Assembly: GCA_023386835.1 (NCBI GenBank)
Contig: JAEWIY010000238.1
Coordinates: 4,626 to 68,625, forward strand
Source: Verrucomicrobiota bacterium
GTDB taxonomy: Bacteria > Verrucomicrobiota > Verrucomicrobiia > Opitutales > Opitutaceae
Direction: 5' to 3'
DNA length: 64,000 bases
Numbering within the stretch: the first letter of the stretch is position 1; each line of letters begins with the position of its first letter. Below the pieces are notes generated by a model. The model saw nothing but the letters and a program-made list of their open reading frames with translations. It was not told the origin of the DNA and made no database searches. A program made the position numbers and the translations under genes. Below are positions 53,040 through 62,161 of this stretch, in pieces.

Positions 53040-54308
53040 ATGAAAGTCCTCTTCCTGACGAACGAGTACCCGCCACGCGTGTATGGCGGGGCCGGGGTGC
53101 ACGTCGACTACCTCAGCCGCGAGCTTTGCGCGTTGATGGATATCCGGGTGTTTGCGTTCGGGCGGCACGATGGTTCGCCCGCCTGCCCGTGGGTGACCGG
53201 ATTCGAGCTCGACCCGAGCCGGTTTAAATGTCCGCCGCACCTGCAATCCGTTTTTGGCGCGATTGCGCGGTGCCTGGATTTCAACACCACCTACATCGAC
53301 CCCGACATCGCTGTCGTGCACTGCCATACGTGGTACAGCCATTTTGGCGGCATCCTCGCCAAGCTCATCTACGGCACCCCGATGGTCCTGACCGTGCACT
53401 CGCTCGAGCCGCTGCGGCCCTGGAAACGTGAACAGCTTGGCGGCGGTTATGACTTCTCGTCCTGGGTCGAGAGGACCGCGATCGAGATGGCGGATGCGGT
53501 CATCGCCGTCTCACGCGAAACGAAGACCGACGTGCTGCGCCTGTTCAACGTGCGGGAGGACCGGGTGCACGTGATTCACAATGGGATCGACCCGAACGAA
53601 TTCCGCTGGGTGCCCGAGCACGACGCACTCGAAAAATTCGGCATCAATCCGGATGTGCCGTATGTGCTCTTTGTGGGCCGTGTCACGCGGCAGAAAGGTA
53701 TCGTTCATTTGGTCCGCGCCATCCGGCACATGGACCTCGGGTTTCAGGTGGTGATTGTCGGCGGCGCGCCGGACACCCCGGAGATTGAGGCGGAGATGAA
53801 GCAGGCGATCGAGCAAGTGCGACGGCATCGGGACGGCGTGTTCTGGATCGATCACATCTCCCGCAAAGACATTCTGCTGCAGTTGTACTCCCACGCGGCG
53901 GTCTTCTGCTGCCCGTCGATCTACGAGCCGTTTGGGATCATCAACTTGGAGGCGATGGCCTGCGAGACGCCGGTCGTTGCGAGCGCAGTCGGGGGGATCA
54001 AGGAGGTCGTCGTCCACGGCGAAACGGGGTATCTCGTGCCCGTGAAGCAGCAGGATCGCGCCCCGTTTGAACCGGTCGATCCGGAGCGGTTTTCAGCCGA
54101 CTTGGCCGCGCGCATCAACGAACTGATGGCGAGGCCGGACCTGCGTGAACGGTTCGGCAGAGCGGGTCGCCAGCGGGTCGTGGATCACTTCAGCTGGCGC
54201 GCGATCGCGGAGCAGACCAAGGCGCTTTACGAGCAGGTGGCGCGTCCGGCGCCGCAGGCGGACGAGGAGCGCACGCTATCGGTCGGCGCAAGCCCCGAAC
54301 GCGGTTGA
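53040..54308 (+). CDS. glgA: Glycogen synthase, actinobacterial GT4 type (GlgA/GlgM)
   Basis: 422 residues. It opens MKVLFLTNEYPPRVYGGAGVH, with the family GGAGVHV and VHCHTWYSHFGG loops, VIHNGIDPNEFRWV, VGRVTRQKGIVHLV, and the GT4 E-x7-E in PSIYEPFGIINLEAMACE. This is the GT4 class long called actinobacterial GlgA and later shown to form maltose-1-phosphate from ADP-glucose and glucose-1-phosphate (GlgM); the product cannot be told here. Length is normal. No glgC, glgB or glgE in the window. The Pro/Glu-rich last 25 residues are a short extension. Confidence 0.88.
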   Translation: MKVLFLTNEYPPRVYGGAGVHVDYLSRELCALMDIRVFAFGRHDGSPACPWVTGFELDPSRFKCPPHLQSVFGAIARCLDFNTTYIDPDIAVVHCHTWYSHFGGILAKLIYGTPMVLTVHSLEPLRPWKREQLGGGYDFSSWVERTAIEMADAVIAVSRETKTDVLRLFNVREDRVHVIHNGIDPNEFRWVPEHDALEKFGINPDVPYVLFVGRVTRQKGIVHLVRAIRHMDLGFQVVIVGGAPDTPEIEAEMKQAIEQVRRHRDGVFWIDHISRKDILLQLYSHAAVFCCPSIYEPFGIINLEAMACETPVVASAVGGIKEVVVHGETGYLVPVKQQDRAPFEPVDPERFSADLAARINELMARPDLRERFGRAGRQRVVDHFSWRAIAEQTKALYEQVARPAPQADEERTLSVGASPERG

Positions 54309-54418
54309 TCCTCTCGTGGGTGAGCAGCGGCCGGATGGCGCCTTTGCGGAGCGGATGGACAATCCGTGCCCAGTCTAGAGCAGGAGATGCGAAGCGGGTT
54401 TTGCGCGAGGATGGCAGA

Positions 54419-54592
54419 GTGACCGAGCCCGACCACGGGATCGTCATGCTCATGGTACTGATCCTCACCGCGCACCTGTTCTGCATCGCCTACACGCTCA
54501 CGGCGTGTGTGACGGCGCCCGTGGGTTATGAAGCCCACCACGGCTTCTGCCTCGGCCCGGAACCGGAAGCCGCGGAACTGCCCACCGGCTAA
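54419..54592 (+). CDS. Possible small membrane protein
   Basis: 57 residues from GTG 54419. One hydrophobic helix (GIVMLMVLILTAHLFCIAYTLTACV) is followed by a polar tail with His, Cys and a Glu/Pro-rich end. No family recognised. A longer frame starts at 54305 within the glgA 3' end but is less natural. It ends 16 bases before the broken ruvB copy. Confidence 0.35.
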   Translation: MTEPDHGIVMLMVLILTAHLFCIAYTLTACVTAPVGYEAHHGFCLGPEPEAAELPTG

Positions 54593-54607
54593 GCGAGCTG
54601 CTGCGAC

Positions 54608-54872
54608 TCAGCGCAGCGCGCCCTGCTGTCCTCCCAGAGGCTGCAGGCCGGTGGTGCTGTAACCTTTGGTGGTCAGGACGCGACCCTGGGGCGTGCGTTG
54701 CAGGTAGCCTTCCTGAATGAGGAACGGCTCGTGCATTTCCTCCAACGTCTCCTCCTCTTCACCCACGGCGACCGCGATGGTCCCGAGACCGACCGGCCCG
54801 CCGGCGTAATGCTCCGCCCATGACGCGAAGCCTGCGCTCGTCCATCCCGTCGAGCGCCCAGGCAGTACCTCC
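54608..54872 (-). pseudogene. Truncated, frameshifted copy of the ruvB 3' end
   Basis: The last about 70 codons translate as AEHYAGGPVGLGTIAVAVGE...EPFLIQEGYLQRT..GRVLT.KGY...GLQPLGGQQGAL, nearly the same as the C terminus of the intact RuvB at 60910-61983. An extra C in 54817-54819 (CGCCCATG where intact has CGCCATG) breaks the frame. Beyond it, the other frame still reads LDGMDERRLRVM, matching LDEMDKRMLRVM, before similarity fades near 54870. It has no start and no ATPase domain. The nucleotide differences to the intact copy are many, so the duplication is not recent. Confidence 0.85.
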
Positions 54873-55161
54873 GGACGCGAGCGGGCGAGGCGGAGATCGG
54901 GCGCCATCTCCGCACTTCCCGTTGTGAGGGCGGCCCTGCCGTCTGCGCGCGGCCAAAAGCTAAGCGGAGGACGGTGGACCCACGGTGGTGGCGGAGGACC
55001 CAGAACGACGGAAATGCGCGAACGCGGAGATTCAACTCAACGGGATGAGTGGGTGAGCGATTGCGGCCTAAAGTCGGATCGATCGACCTCCCGGCACCCT
55101 GAAAACGCCGGAAGTTCTTCGGCCTCAGTGACCCCAAAACCTGCCAGCAAAATCGCCCCGT

Positions 55162-58131
55162 ATGATCTCCATGCCGTCCCTGCGAAAGCCCGGCGTTGCA
55201 CTCTCCAGCCTGGCCCTGGGCTTGCAGCTGCCGCTTCTTGCTCAAGTCGCCCCGCCACCCCCGGAAACCGCACCAGAAGCCGCCAAGGAGGAAACCCTCC
55301 TGCTCTCGCCATTTGAAGTGCGCACCGATCGCGACGTGGGCTACACCGCGACGTCGACCCTCGCCGGCAGCCGCATGAACAGCGATCTGCGCGACACACC
55401 CTCCGCCATCTCGGTCATGACCCGGGAATACCTCGACGACATCGCCGCGCTCAGCGTCAACGACACCGTCGAATTTGCCATGAACATGACGTCGGATGTC
55501 GACGCCACGGGCAATTCCACCACGGAGAATAATTTCAGCTTCCGCGTTCGCGGCATCGGCGGCGCCCAACGCGCCCGGAATTTTTTCCGCACGCAGTTGA
55601 ATGCCGACCTCTACAACGTCGATCGGATCGACCTCGCCCGCGGCCCCAATTCCATCCTCTTCGGTGAAGCGTCGCCCGCCGGCCTCATCAATACCTCCAC
55701 CAAGTTCGCGCGCATCGGCCGCACCTTCGGCTCGGTCCAACTCCGCACGGGCAGCTACAAGGAGAAACGCGCGACGCTCGACTACAACCTGTCGCTGGGC
55801 GACAAGGGGGCCGTCCGCGTCAACCTCCTCGGCCAGGATGCCGACGGGTACCGCGATTTCGAATTCCAAGAGAAAAAGGGCATCGCTCTCGCCGGCACTT
55901 GGCGCCCGTTCCGCCAGACTCAGATCCGGATCGAAGGCGAAAAAATCAACATCGACGAAAACCGTTCCCGGCCGTGGACCGTCTGGGACGGCTATACCGC
56001 CTGGGTCGATGCCGGCAGCCCGCTCACCGGGAATCCCACGCAGTGGGGCCAAACCCTCGGGACCAACGTCAGCAATCGTCTCGGCAACAACCAGGTGATG
56101 TATTTCCAGAACGGCCCTCTGGCCGGGCAGGCGCTGTTCACCGGCAATCCCGCCAACGCCAATCCGGAGAGCTTCCGCATTTCGCTCGGAGCGCGCAACA
56201 TCGTCAACACGCCCAACAACGTGCTCGATGAGTCGCGGTTCCCGCGTGACGGCAATCCGGTCGGCCCCAGCGCCCGGTCGAATTCTCACGCCGAGATCGG
56301 GGGCATTTACATCGAACAAAAGGTCGGCGAGGACCTCACCTTCGAACTCGCGGCCGGTTTCGAGAACGAGTCCCGGATGTGGAATAATCCCATCGGCTTC
56401 GGCAGCATTTCGCTCTTCTACGACGTTAATGCCTACCTGCCGCAGTTCGACGCACAGGGCAACCAGACCGGTATTGTCCCCAATCCCATGGTCGGCAAGC
56501 CGCTCATCGCCTCCAACGGCAATGTGCTCCGGACCTTTGATTATTCGCGCGCCCAGTATCGCGCGACCGGTGCTTATCACCTGGATTTCCGCAAGCTCAT
56601 GAAACGTGAGTCGCTCGCCTCGCGCATCCTTGGGCACCATCGCATCGCAGGCCTCGTTTCGACGGAAAAGTTCACGATGGACCGCTTCGACTATCGTGAA
56701 GTCAACACGAGTCCCAACCGCCTCGTCGCGGATTACTTCAACACCGCGAATGCCATCACCCGGGTGAACTACTACGATCCGTTCGCCCGGAACAGGGAAG
56801 ACCGCGGCTTGCTCGCGATCGAGAAAAACCCGATCAGCAACGTCCCGCTCGCCGGCACCTCCTTCTCGCGACCCCAAACGCTCGGGAAGACCGTCACCGC
56901 TGAGTATATGCGCAGCGACTGGCGCTACTCCGAAAACCAGCTCGATACCCGCCTCCTGGCCTCGCACAGCTACTTCTGGGACGATCGCATCGTGCTGCTC
57001 TTCGGCTATCGTCACGACGACACGAAGACCTACGGCTCCGATCGCGTCGCCGATCCCGTGACCAACCTCACGCTCGGCTACAATCGTCGTGCCCAGCCGG
57101 ATACGGATACCGGCGGCAACACCAAGACGCGTGGCATTGTTTTCCACGCCACGAAGACGATTTCGCTCTTCTACAACGAAGCCGACAACTTCGCGGTCCA
57201 GACCGCGCGCGACCTCTTTGACGACATCGACAAGAGCCGCCCGGTCGGCAACCGCACGGGCGTCGGCAAGGACGCCGGCATCAAGCTCAGCCTCTTCGGT
57301 GGCAGGGTCTACAGCTCGCTGGCTTGGTATGAGACCGCTGACGCCGGTCAGGCCGTTTCGGTCAACGGCAACTACCGCGGTTTCACGAACCGGATCTGGG
57401 AGGCGCTCAACGCGGCCAACCCGACTCAATTCCCCTCCCTCAGAGAAACCGATGGTGGCGACACCGTTTCGCTGGCGAGCGAGGGCTATGAATTCGAAGT
57501 CACCGCGAACCCGACCCGTCAGCTTCGCCTCTCCTTCAACTTGAAGAAGGCCAAGACCACGAACAGCGACCTCCTCCCTAACGTCCGCAACTACCTCAAT
57601 ACGCACCGGGCCACGTGGGAGGCCAACTCGGCCGTTCCGCTCGTGGTCGCCACCAACGGCGCGCTCACCATCGGTGAACTTCTGCCGCTGCTCGACGATG
57701 TCCTGAGGAACGACCTTGGCGCCGAAGGTCGCGCGCCCGTCCGCGACCGTGAAGTCATGGCCAACCTCACCGCCAACTACTCCTTCGATCGAGGTTTCAT
57801 CAAAGGCTTCGGCATCGGCTCCGCGGTTCAGTACCGCGGCGAATCCGTCATCGGCTACCGCGTCGTCACTGACGGCGAGCCCGTCTATGCCCCGTCCTAC
57901 ACGACGGCCAACGGCTGGCTCTCCTACAACCGGAAGCTCACCGAACGCGTCAACATGCGGCTCCAGCTGAACGTGAACAATCTGTTCGACTTCGACAAAC
58001 CGCAGCCCGTCGCGAGCGCCGAGCCGACCACGATCGACAGCCGCACTCCGCCGCTCACCGACGGCCTCGCTTACGTGTTCTATCTCCCGACTCCGCGCAC
58101 CTACAGCGTGTCCGCCACCTTCAGCTTCTGA
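55162..58131 (+). CDS. TonB-dependent outer-membrane receptor, Opitutaceae type
   Basis: 989 residues. Signal peptide to about residue 28 (LALGLQLPLLAQ). An N-terminal Pro/Glu/Ala linker leads to LLLSPFEVRTDRDVGYTATSTLAGS, a typical opening of the large receptor family in Opitutaceae. The plug shows DTPSAISVMTREYLDD, NNFSFRVRGIGG, and RIDLARGPNSILFGEASPAG; the barrel ends TYSVSATFSF. Such receptors import glycans, siderophores or plant-derived compounds; with an esterase and LacI regulator downstream, a carbohydrate ligand is likely. Codons end in C more often (CTC, GTC, ATC) than in neighbours. ATG 55171 is an alternative start. The expected plant- or polysaccharide-hydrolase genes are not here. 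Confidence 0.88.
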   Translation: MISMPSLRKPGVALSSLALGLQLPLLAQVAPPPPETAPEAAKEETLLLSPFEVRTDRDVGYTATSTLAGSRMNSDLRDTPSAISVMTREYLDDIAALSVNDTVEFAMNMTSDVDATGNSTTENNFSFRVRGIGGAQRARNFFRTQLNADLYNVDRIDLARGPNSILFGEASPAGLINTSTKFARIGRTFGSVQLRTGSYKEKRATLDYNLSLGDKGAVRVNLLGQDADGYRDFEFQEKKGIALAGTWRPFRQTQIRIEGEKINIDENRSRPWTVWDGYTAWVDAGSPLTGNPTQWGQTLGTNVSNRLGNNQVMYFQNGPLAGQALFTGNPANANPESFRISLGARNIVNTPNNVLDESRFPRDGNPVGPSARSNSHAEIGGIYIEQKVGEDLTFELAAGFENESRMWNNPIGFGSISLFYDVNAYLPQFDAQGNQTGIVPNPMVGKPLIASNGNVLRTFDYSRAQYRATGAYHLDFRKLMKRESLASRILGHHRIAGLVSTEKFTMDRFDYREVNTSPNRLVADYFNTANAITRVNYYDPFARNREDRGLLAIEKNPISNVPLAGTSFSRPQTLGKTVTAEYMRSDWRYSENQLDTRLLASHSYFWDDRIVLLFGYRHDDTKTYGSDRVADPVTNLTLGYNRRAQPDTDTGGNTKTRGIVFHATKTISLFYNEADNFAVQTARDLFDDIDKSRPVGNRTGVGKDAGIKLSLFGGRVYSSLAWYETADAGQAVSVNGNYRGFTNRIWEALNAANPTQFPSLRETDGGDTVSLASEGYEFEVTANPTRQLRLSFNLKKAKTTNSDLLPNVRNYLNTHRATWEANSAVPLVVATNGALTIGELLPLLDDVLRNDLGAEGRAPVRDREVMANLTANYSFDRGFIKGFGIGSAVQYRGESVIGYRVVTDGEPVYAPSYTTANGWLSYNRKLTERVNMRLQLNVNNLFDFDKPQPVASAEPTTIDSRTPPLTDGLAYVFYLPTPRTYSVSATFSF

Positions 58132-58161
58132 CGGCCCGCCCGGAGTTTTCCGACCCTTATC

Positions 58162-58190
58162 ACGGCCGCTCCCACGGAGCGGCCGTTTTC
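58162..58190 (+). terminator. Rho-independent terminator of the TonB receptor gene
   Basis: A perfect 11-bp stem ACGGCCGCTCC (58162-58172), loop CAC, GGAGCGGCCGT (58176-58186), then TTTC. It sits 30 bases after the receptor stop, so the esterase needs its own promoter or read-through. Confidence 0.75.
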
Positions 58191-58259
58191 ACTTCTGGTG
58201 GCCCTCTTGAAGGCCAAACGGCAACGCCACTCCTGCTCCCGATTAACTTCTCCCCGGCC

Positions 58260-59207
58260 ATGAGCAACTTCACCGTCCGATTCCTCCCGCATTCCTTCCC
58301 CCGCACCGCCCACTCGGTGGGCTGCTCCGCCTGGCTGCGGCGGATGCAGCTGGCCCTCGTGGGCTGCCTGCTTCCGATCGCCGCGCTCGCACAATCCGCG
58401 CCGGAGCCCGCCGACCGCGACACCCCGCGACCGCGTCGCGAAGTGATCTGGAACAACGTCCCCGCCCAGCCGCATCCCTTGGTTTCGCACCACGAACTCC
58501 AGAGTGAGGCGATGCAGCGCACGGTGGGCTACACCGTGTATTTGCCTCCTTCCTACGAGGCGGAGCCGGCACGCCGGTATCCGGTGCTCTATTTCCTTCA
58601 TGGCGCCGGCGGCAACGAGAACGCGGATGGACCTGGCTTCGCTGCCATCATTGACCGCCTCATCCGCGCCGGCCGCATTCCTCCCGCCATCTGTGTGTTT
58701 CCCAACGGCGGCATGAGCGGCTACCGCGACAACCCCGAAACCGGCATCAATGTCGAAACGATGATCATCCAGGAACTCGTTCCGCAGATCGATCAAAACT
58801 ACCGCACACTTGCGCGCCGCGAATCGCGGGTGATCGGCGGCTTCTCGATGGGCGGCGGCGGTTCGCTTCGGCTCGCGCTCACACACCCTGATCTCTTTAG
58901 CGCAGCTGCCTCATGGGCCGGCAGCGTGGCCAACCGACGCACGCGTGAACTTCCCCCGGAGCTCAACGCCGCCATGCTTGGCACACAGGAGCCCACGGTG
59001 CGATTGCTGATGATCGTCGGCTACGAAGATGAGGCCGCCCTCGTGGGCCATCTGCCGTTCGTCGAATTGCTGCGGGAAGCCCGTTACTCCTTCACGTTCC
59101 GGACACTCCGCGGCGTGCCGCACAATCTTGGCCGCTACTACGAACTGACCGGTGAAGACTTCGCGACGTTCCTGCTCCAGGACGTCATCACCGACGCGGC
59201 CCAGTAA
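58260..59207 (+). CDS. Secreted alpha/beta-hydrolase esterase (CE1/feruloyl-esterase-like)
   Basis: 315 residues. The signal peptide is either long or starts at the second ATG (58344: MQLALVGCLLPIAALAQS). Fold marks: YTVYLPPSYEAEPARRYPVLYFLHGAGGNE with the oxyanion loop, CVFPNGG, GGFSMGGGGSLRLAL with the Ser nucleophile, a candidate Asp in EDEAALV, and GVPHNLGRYYELT with the catalytic His. This is the esterase D/CE1 family, which removes feruloyl or acetyl groups from plant polysaccharides. Between a TonB receptor and a LacI regulator, it fits a small glycan-uptake cassette. Codon bias matches the receptor gene. Confidence 0.82.
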   Translation: MSNFTVRFLPHSFPRTAHSVGCSAWLRRMQLALVGCLLPIAALAQSAPEPADRDTPRPRREVIWNNVPAQPHPLVSHHELQSEAMQRTVGYTVYLPPSYEAEPARRYPVLYFLHGAGGNENADGPGFAAIIDRLIRAGRIPPAICVFPNGGMSGYRDNPETGINVETMIIQELVPQIDQNYRTLARRESRVIGGFSMGGGGSLRLALTHPDLFSAAASWAGSVANRRTRELPPELNAAMLGTQEPTVRLLMIVGYEDEAALVGHLPFVELLREARYSFTFRTLRGVPHNLGRYYELTGEDFATFLLQDVITDAAQ

Positions 59208-59699
59208 CTCCGCGCCTCGACTACGTTCGCTGGAAGGGATGCAGCGTTGCTTTGCTTCCGCGGCCCTACTCGGTGCGGGTGGAAGGTGAGGCAGCGCGGC
59301 CAGCGAGACCCCGCATCGTGTTGGCCGCCGTCCGGAGATCGGCCGGCGGCTCATCGCGGTGCGTACGCGAACCTTTGATACGACCGCGCTGCAGTGTCAT
59401 GCCTGGCGGCGCTGATTACGCGCAGCGAGCCGGGCAGCGTCGTGCGTTGAGCAACTGTCCGGATTCCGAGGCTGAGAAGCCCGAGACCGAGCTGGGATTT
59501 ATTCGGATTCGCTCTTCACCGGGCGAGTTTCCCCGGGCGCCAGCAACGTGCCTGCTGGGCCGATTCGACTCGACCAAGTCGTTCCGCTTCAGGAAACAAG
59601 CAGACCGGAATCTTTGGCTCTACCACTGAAGCATGGCTCGCGTTTGGTTCACCCGCCCGTAGGTTAATGGCTGCTCCGGCGCGTGCGCTCGCAAAGCCT
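59208..59699. other. 492-base gap between esterase and LacI regulator
   Basis: No credible gene: the frame 59252-59629 (+) has an Arg/Pro/Ser-rich chance-like composition and no family similarity. It may hold the regulator's promoter and operators; I see no strong palindrome. Confidence 0.4.
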
Positions 59700-60779
59700 A
59701 TGAATCGTCGCACCACTCAGCAGGACATCGCCCGCGCGCTCGGCGTCGACAAGTCGACCGTGTCACTCGCTCTGCGGAATCACCCCAGCATCTCCGCTTC
59801 CACACGCAAGAGGGTGAAAGAGCTCGCCGAGCAGTTGGCTTATCGGCCGGATCCCGCGGTCGTCTCCCTGGCCCGGCACCGTTGGGCCGGACGCGCGACG
59901 GGGGGCGAGTCTGTGTTCGCCTATATCGTGGATAGTGAGATGAAAAACTTTTCGGGACACCGGCGCTTTTACCAAGGCTGCCAGGAGCGAGCCCACGAGC
60001 GAGGGTACCGCCTGGAGCGGTTTGACCTCGCGCAATATCCTTCTCCAGAAAGCGTCGGCCGCGTACTCTATAACCGCGGCATTCGCGGCCTGTTGATTCC
60101 ACAACTCTCGCGCAGTCCCAGCCCAAACATTCAGCAACTCAACTCCGACCATTTCACGATCGTCTGTCTTGATCAGGGCTGGATTGAGGTGCCTTACCAT
60201 CTTGTTACTCCGGACATTTTCGCGGAAACCCGCCTCACCTGGCGTACCGTGATCGAGCGAGGCTACCGTCGGATTGGTGGTGCCATTCTCAATCATTGCC
60301 CGCCCGCGCTGGACGACGCGGCGCGCCTGGGCGCGTCGCTGATCTCGCAACAGGAGTGGATCGCGCCACAGGATCGCATTCCGCTGCTGCAGAGTTCGCC
60401 CTTGGATCGCGACGCGTTTTTCCAGTGGATGCACACCCATCGCCCCGATGTGGTCATCGGATTCATTTCCCGGGTGAAGCACTGGTTGGTTGAAGGCGGC
60501 TGGCGCGTCCCCGAGGACGTCGCTTTCGCCGGACTCATTATTGTCACCGAACGGGATCCCGACATCACCGGATGCATCTCGCAAGGGGATCAGATCGGCC
60601 GCAGCGGCGTGGACGCGCTGGTCTCCGCGATTGCTGAAGGCGAGTGGGGCGTCCCGGCGCAACAGCGGAAATTGATGCTTCAGCCCATTTGGAACGAAGG
60701 CGTCACGCTTCCCCGCAGATCGGACGGGGAGTCATGCGCCCCGCGTCGGTCGTCGCCTCGCGTTAAGATGACTGCCTGA
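59700..60779 (+). CDS. LacI-family transcriptional regulator
   Basis: 359 residues from ATG 59700 (a start at 59667 adds 11 residues). The N-terminal HTH is canonical: TQQDIARALGVDKSTVSLALRNHPSISASTRKRVKELAEQL, with hinge helix AYRPDPAVVSLARHR. The rest is a periplasmic-binding-protein-like ligand domain (GCQERAHERGYRLERF, RGIRGLLIPQ, ERGYRRIGGAI, PDVVIGFISR, VPEDVAFAGL). It probably responds to a sugar and controls the receptor and esterase upstream. The last 35 residues are an unusual basic/Ser extension. Confidence 0.88.
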   Translation: MNRRTTQQDIARALGVDKSTVSLALRNHPSISASTRKRVKELAEQLAYRPDPAVVSLARHRWAGRATGGESVFAYIVDSEMKNFSGHRRFYQGCQERAHERGYRLERFDLAQYPSPESVGRVLYNRGIRGLLIPQLSRSPSPNIQQLNSDHFTIVCLDQGWIEVPYHLVTPDIFAETRLTWRTVIERGYRRIGGAILNHCPPALDDAARLGASLISQQEWIAPQDRIPLLQSSPLDRDAFFQWMHTHRPDVVIGFISRVKHWLVEGGWRVPEDVAFAGLIIVTERDPDITGCISQGDQIGRSGVDALVSAIAEGEWGVPAQQRKLMLQPIWNEGVTLPRRSDGESCAPRRSSPRVKMTA

Positions 60780-60909
60780 GGCCGTTTGATCGGCGTTCCG
60801 TTGCTGCAAGGAAGCCCCACACGGCTTCTCCTTGGAGGACCAGATCCTCAGGCTGGAGCGTCGCTGCGGGTAAAACGTTCATCCGGGGCGCCGGTCGCGG
60901 CGCTCCGGC

Positions 60910-61983
60910 TTACAGCAGCGCACCCTGCTTTCCGCTGAGCGGTTGCAGGCCGATGGCTCCGTAACCTTTGGCGGTCAGGACGCGCCCCTGCGAAGTGCGT
61001 TGCAGGTAGCCTTCCTGGATGAGGAACGGTTCGTGGACTTCCTCCAACGTGTCCGCCTCTTCACCCACGGCGACCGCGATGGTGCCGAGTCCAACCGGTC
61101 CGCCGGCGTAGTGTTCCGCCATGACGCGCAGCATGCGCTTGTCCATCTCGTCGAGTCCGCGGGCATCGATCTCCAACAGCTCCAGCGCGGCCGCCGCGAC
61201 AGGTTGCGTGATCTCGCCCTTCGCCCGCTCCTGCGCGTAGTCGCGGCAGAAGTTGATCAAATTGTTCGCAATGCGCGGCGTCCCGCGGGAACGCGTGGCG
61301 ATTTCCCGAGCGCCGCCCTCGTCGACCGGGACGCCCAACAGGCCGCAGGAGCGCCGAACGATGCCCATCAGCGTTGGCACATCGTAGTAATCCAGGCGTG
61401 TCTGCAACGTGAAGCGGGAGCGCAACGGCGCTGTCAGCAGGCCGGCGCGGGTGGTCGCCCCCACCAAGGTGAACCGCGGGATTGGCAGGCGGACGCTGCG
61501 TGCGTTCGGGCCCTGGTCGATCATGATATCGAGCCGGAAGTCCTCCATCGCGCTGTAGAGGTATTCCTCCACCGTCTTCGGGATCCGGTGAATCTCGTCG
61601 ATGAAGAGGATGTCGCCCTCCTCGAGGTTGGTCAGCAGGCCGGCGAGGTCACCCGCCTTTTCGATCACCGGCCCCGACGTCACGCGCACGTTTTTGCCAA
61701 GTTCGTTGCCGATGATGAACGACAGCGTCGTCTTGCCCAGACCGGGCGGGCCGCTGAGCAGCACGTGGTTGAGCGCTTCACCGCGTCGCTTGGCCGCGCC
61801 CACCATCACCTGCAGGCGCTCCACCGTCCGGCTCTGCCCGGTGAAATCGGCAAAACTCAGTGGCCGCAGCGCGGCCTCGGTGGTCGAGAGCGGTGAGGCG
61901 AGCGTCGAGGTGATGAAACCGACGCCCGTGGCAGGCTGGTTGGCAGCGGACGCGGAGTTGGACGATCGGGAAGGCGTGGTCAC
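60910..61983 (-). CDS. ruvB: Holliday junction branch-migration ATPase RuvB
   Basis: 357 residues from GTG 61983; the longer frame to 62100 has an unlikely N terminus. Order: LRPLSFADFTGQ, Walker A GPPGLGKTTLS, Walker B ILFIDEIHRIP, sensor GATTRAGLL, arginine finger APLRSRFTLQ, the small AAA domain, then the winged helix (MDKRMLRVMAEHYAGGPVG; FLIQEGYLQRT). It drives branch migration with RuvA, which is not nearby. A Ser/Thr/Ala N-terminal extension of about 30 residues is atypical. Its 3' end is duplicated at 54608-54872. Confidence 0.93.
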   Translation of the reverse strand: MTTPSRSSNSASAANQPATGVGFITSTLASPLSTTEAALRPLSFADFTGQSRTVERLQVMVGAAKRRGEALNHVLLSGPPGLGKTTLSFIIGNELGKNVRVTSGPVIEKAGDLAGLLTNLEEGDILFIDEIHRIPKTVEEYLYSAMEDFRLDIMIDQGPNARSVRLPIPRFTLVGATTRAGLLTAPLRSRFTLQTRLDYYDVPTLMGIVRRSCGLLGVPVDEGGAREIATRSRGTPRIANNLINFCRDYAQERAKGEITQPVAAAALELLEIDARGLDEMDKRMLRVMAEHYAGGPVGLGTIAVAVGEEADTLEEVHEPFLIQEGYLQRTSQGRVLTAKGYGAIGLQPLSGKQGALL

Positions 61984-62161
61984 GGCAGCGAGGGCAGGGT
62001 AAGGGGAGCAGGGAGCCGGGAGCAAGGGGCAGGACTCAAAAGCGGAAAACCGAGCGCGATCGGCGGCCGTTCGAGCAAGATGATCCGCAGCGACCATCAT
62101 GCCCGCCTGACGCGGCCATTTCCTGCATCCTGCCCCTTGCTCCCTGCTCCTACTCCGACCC

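Noticed and set aside
52835..53227. 130-codon frame before and into glgA
   Set aside because: It overlaps the glgA start in another frame and shows no domain.
54673..57606. 977-codon open frame on the minus strand antisense to the TonB receptor
   Set aside because: It is the antisense shadow of the receptor gene in GC-rich DNA; composition is Arg/Val/Glu-skewed with no domain, and it runs into the broken ruvB fragment.
59252..59629. 125-codon frame between esterase and LacI regulator
   Set aside because: Arg/Pro/Ser-rich composition, no ribosome binding site, no similarity.
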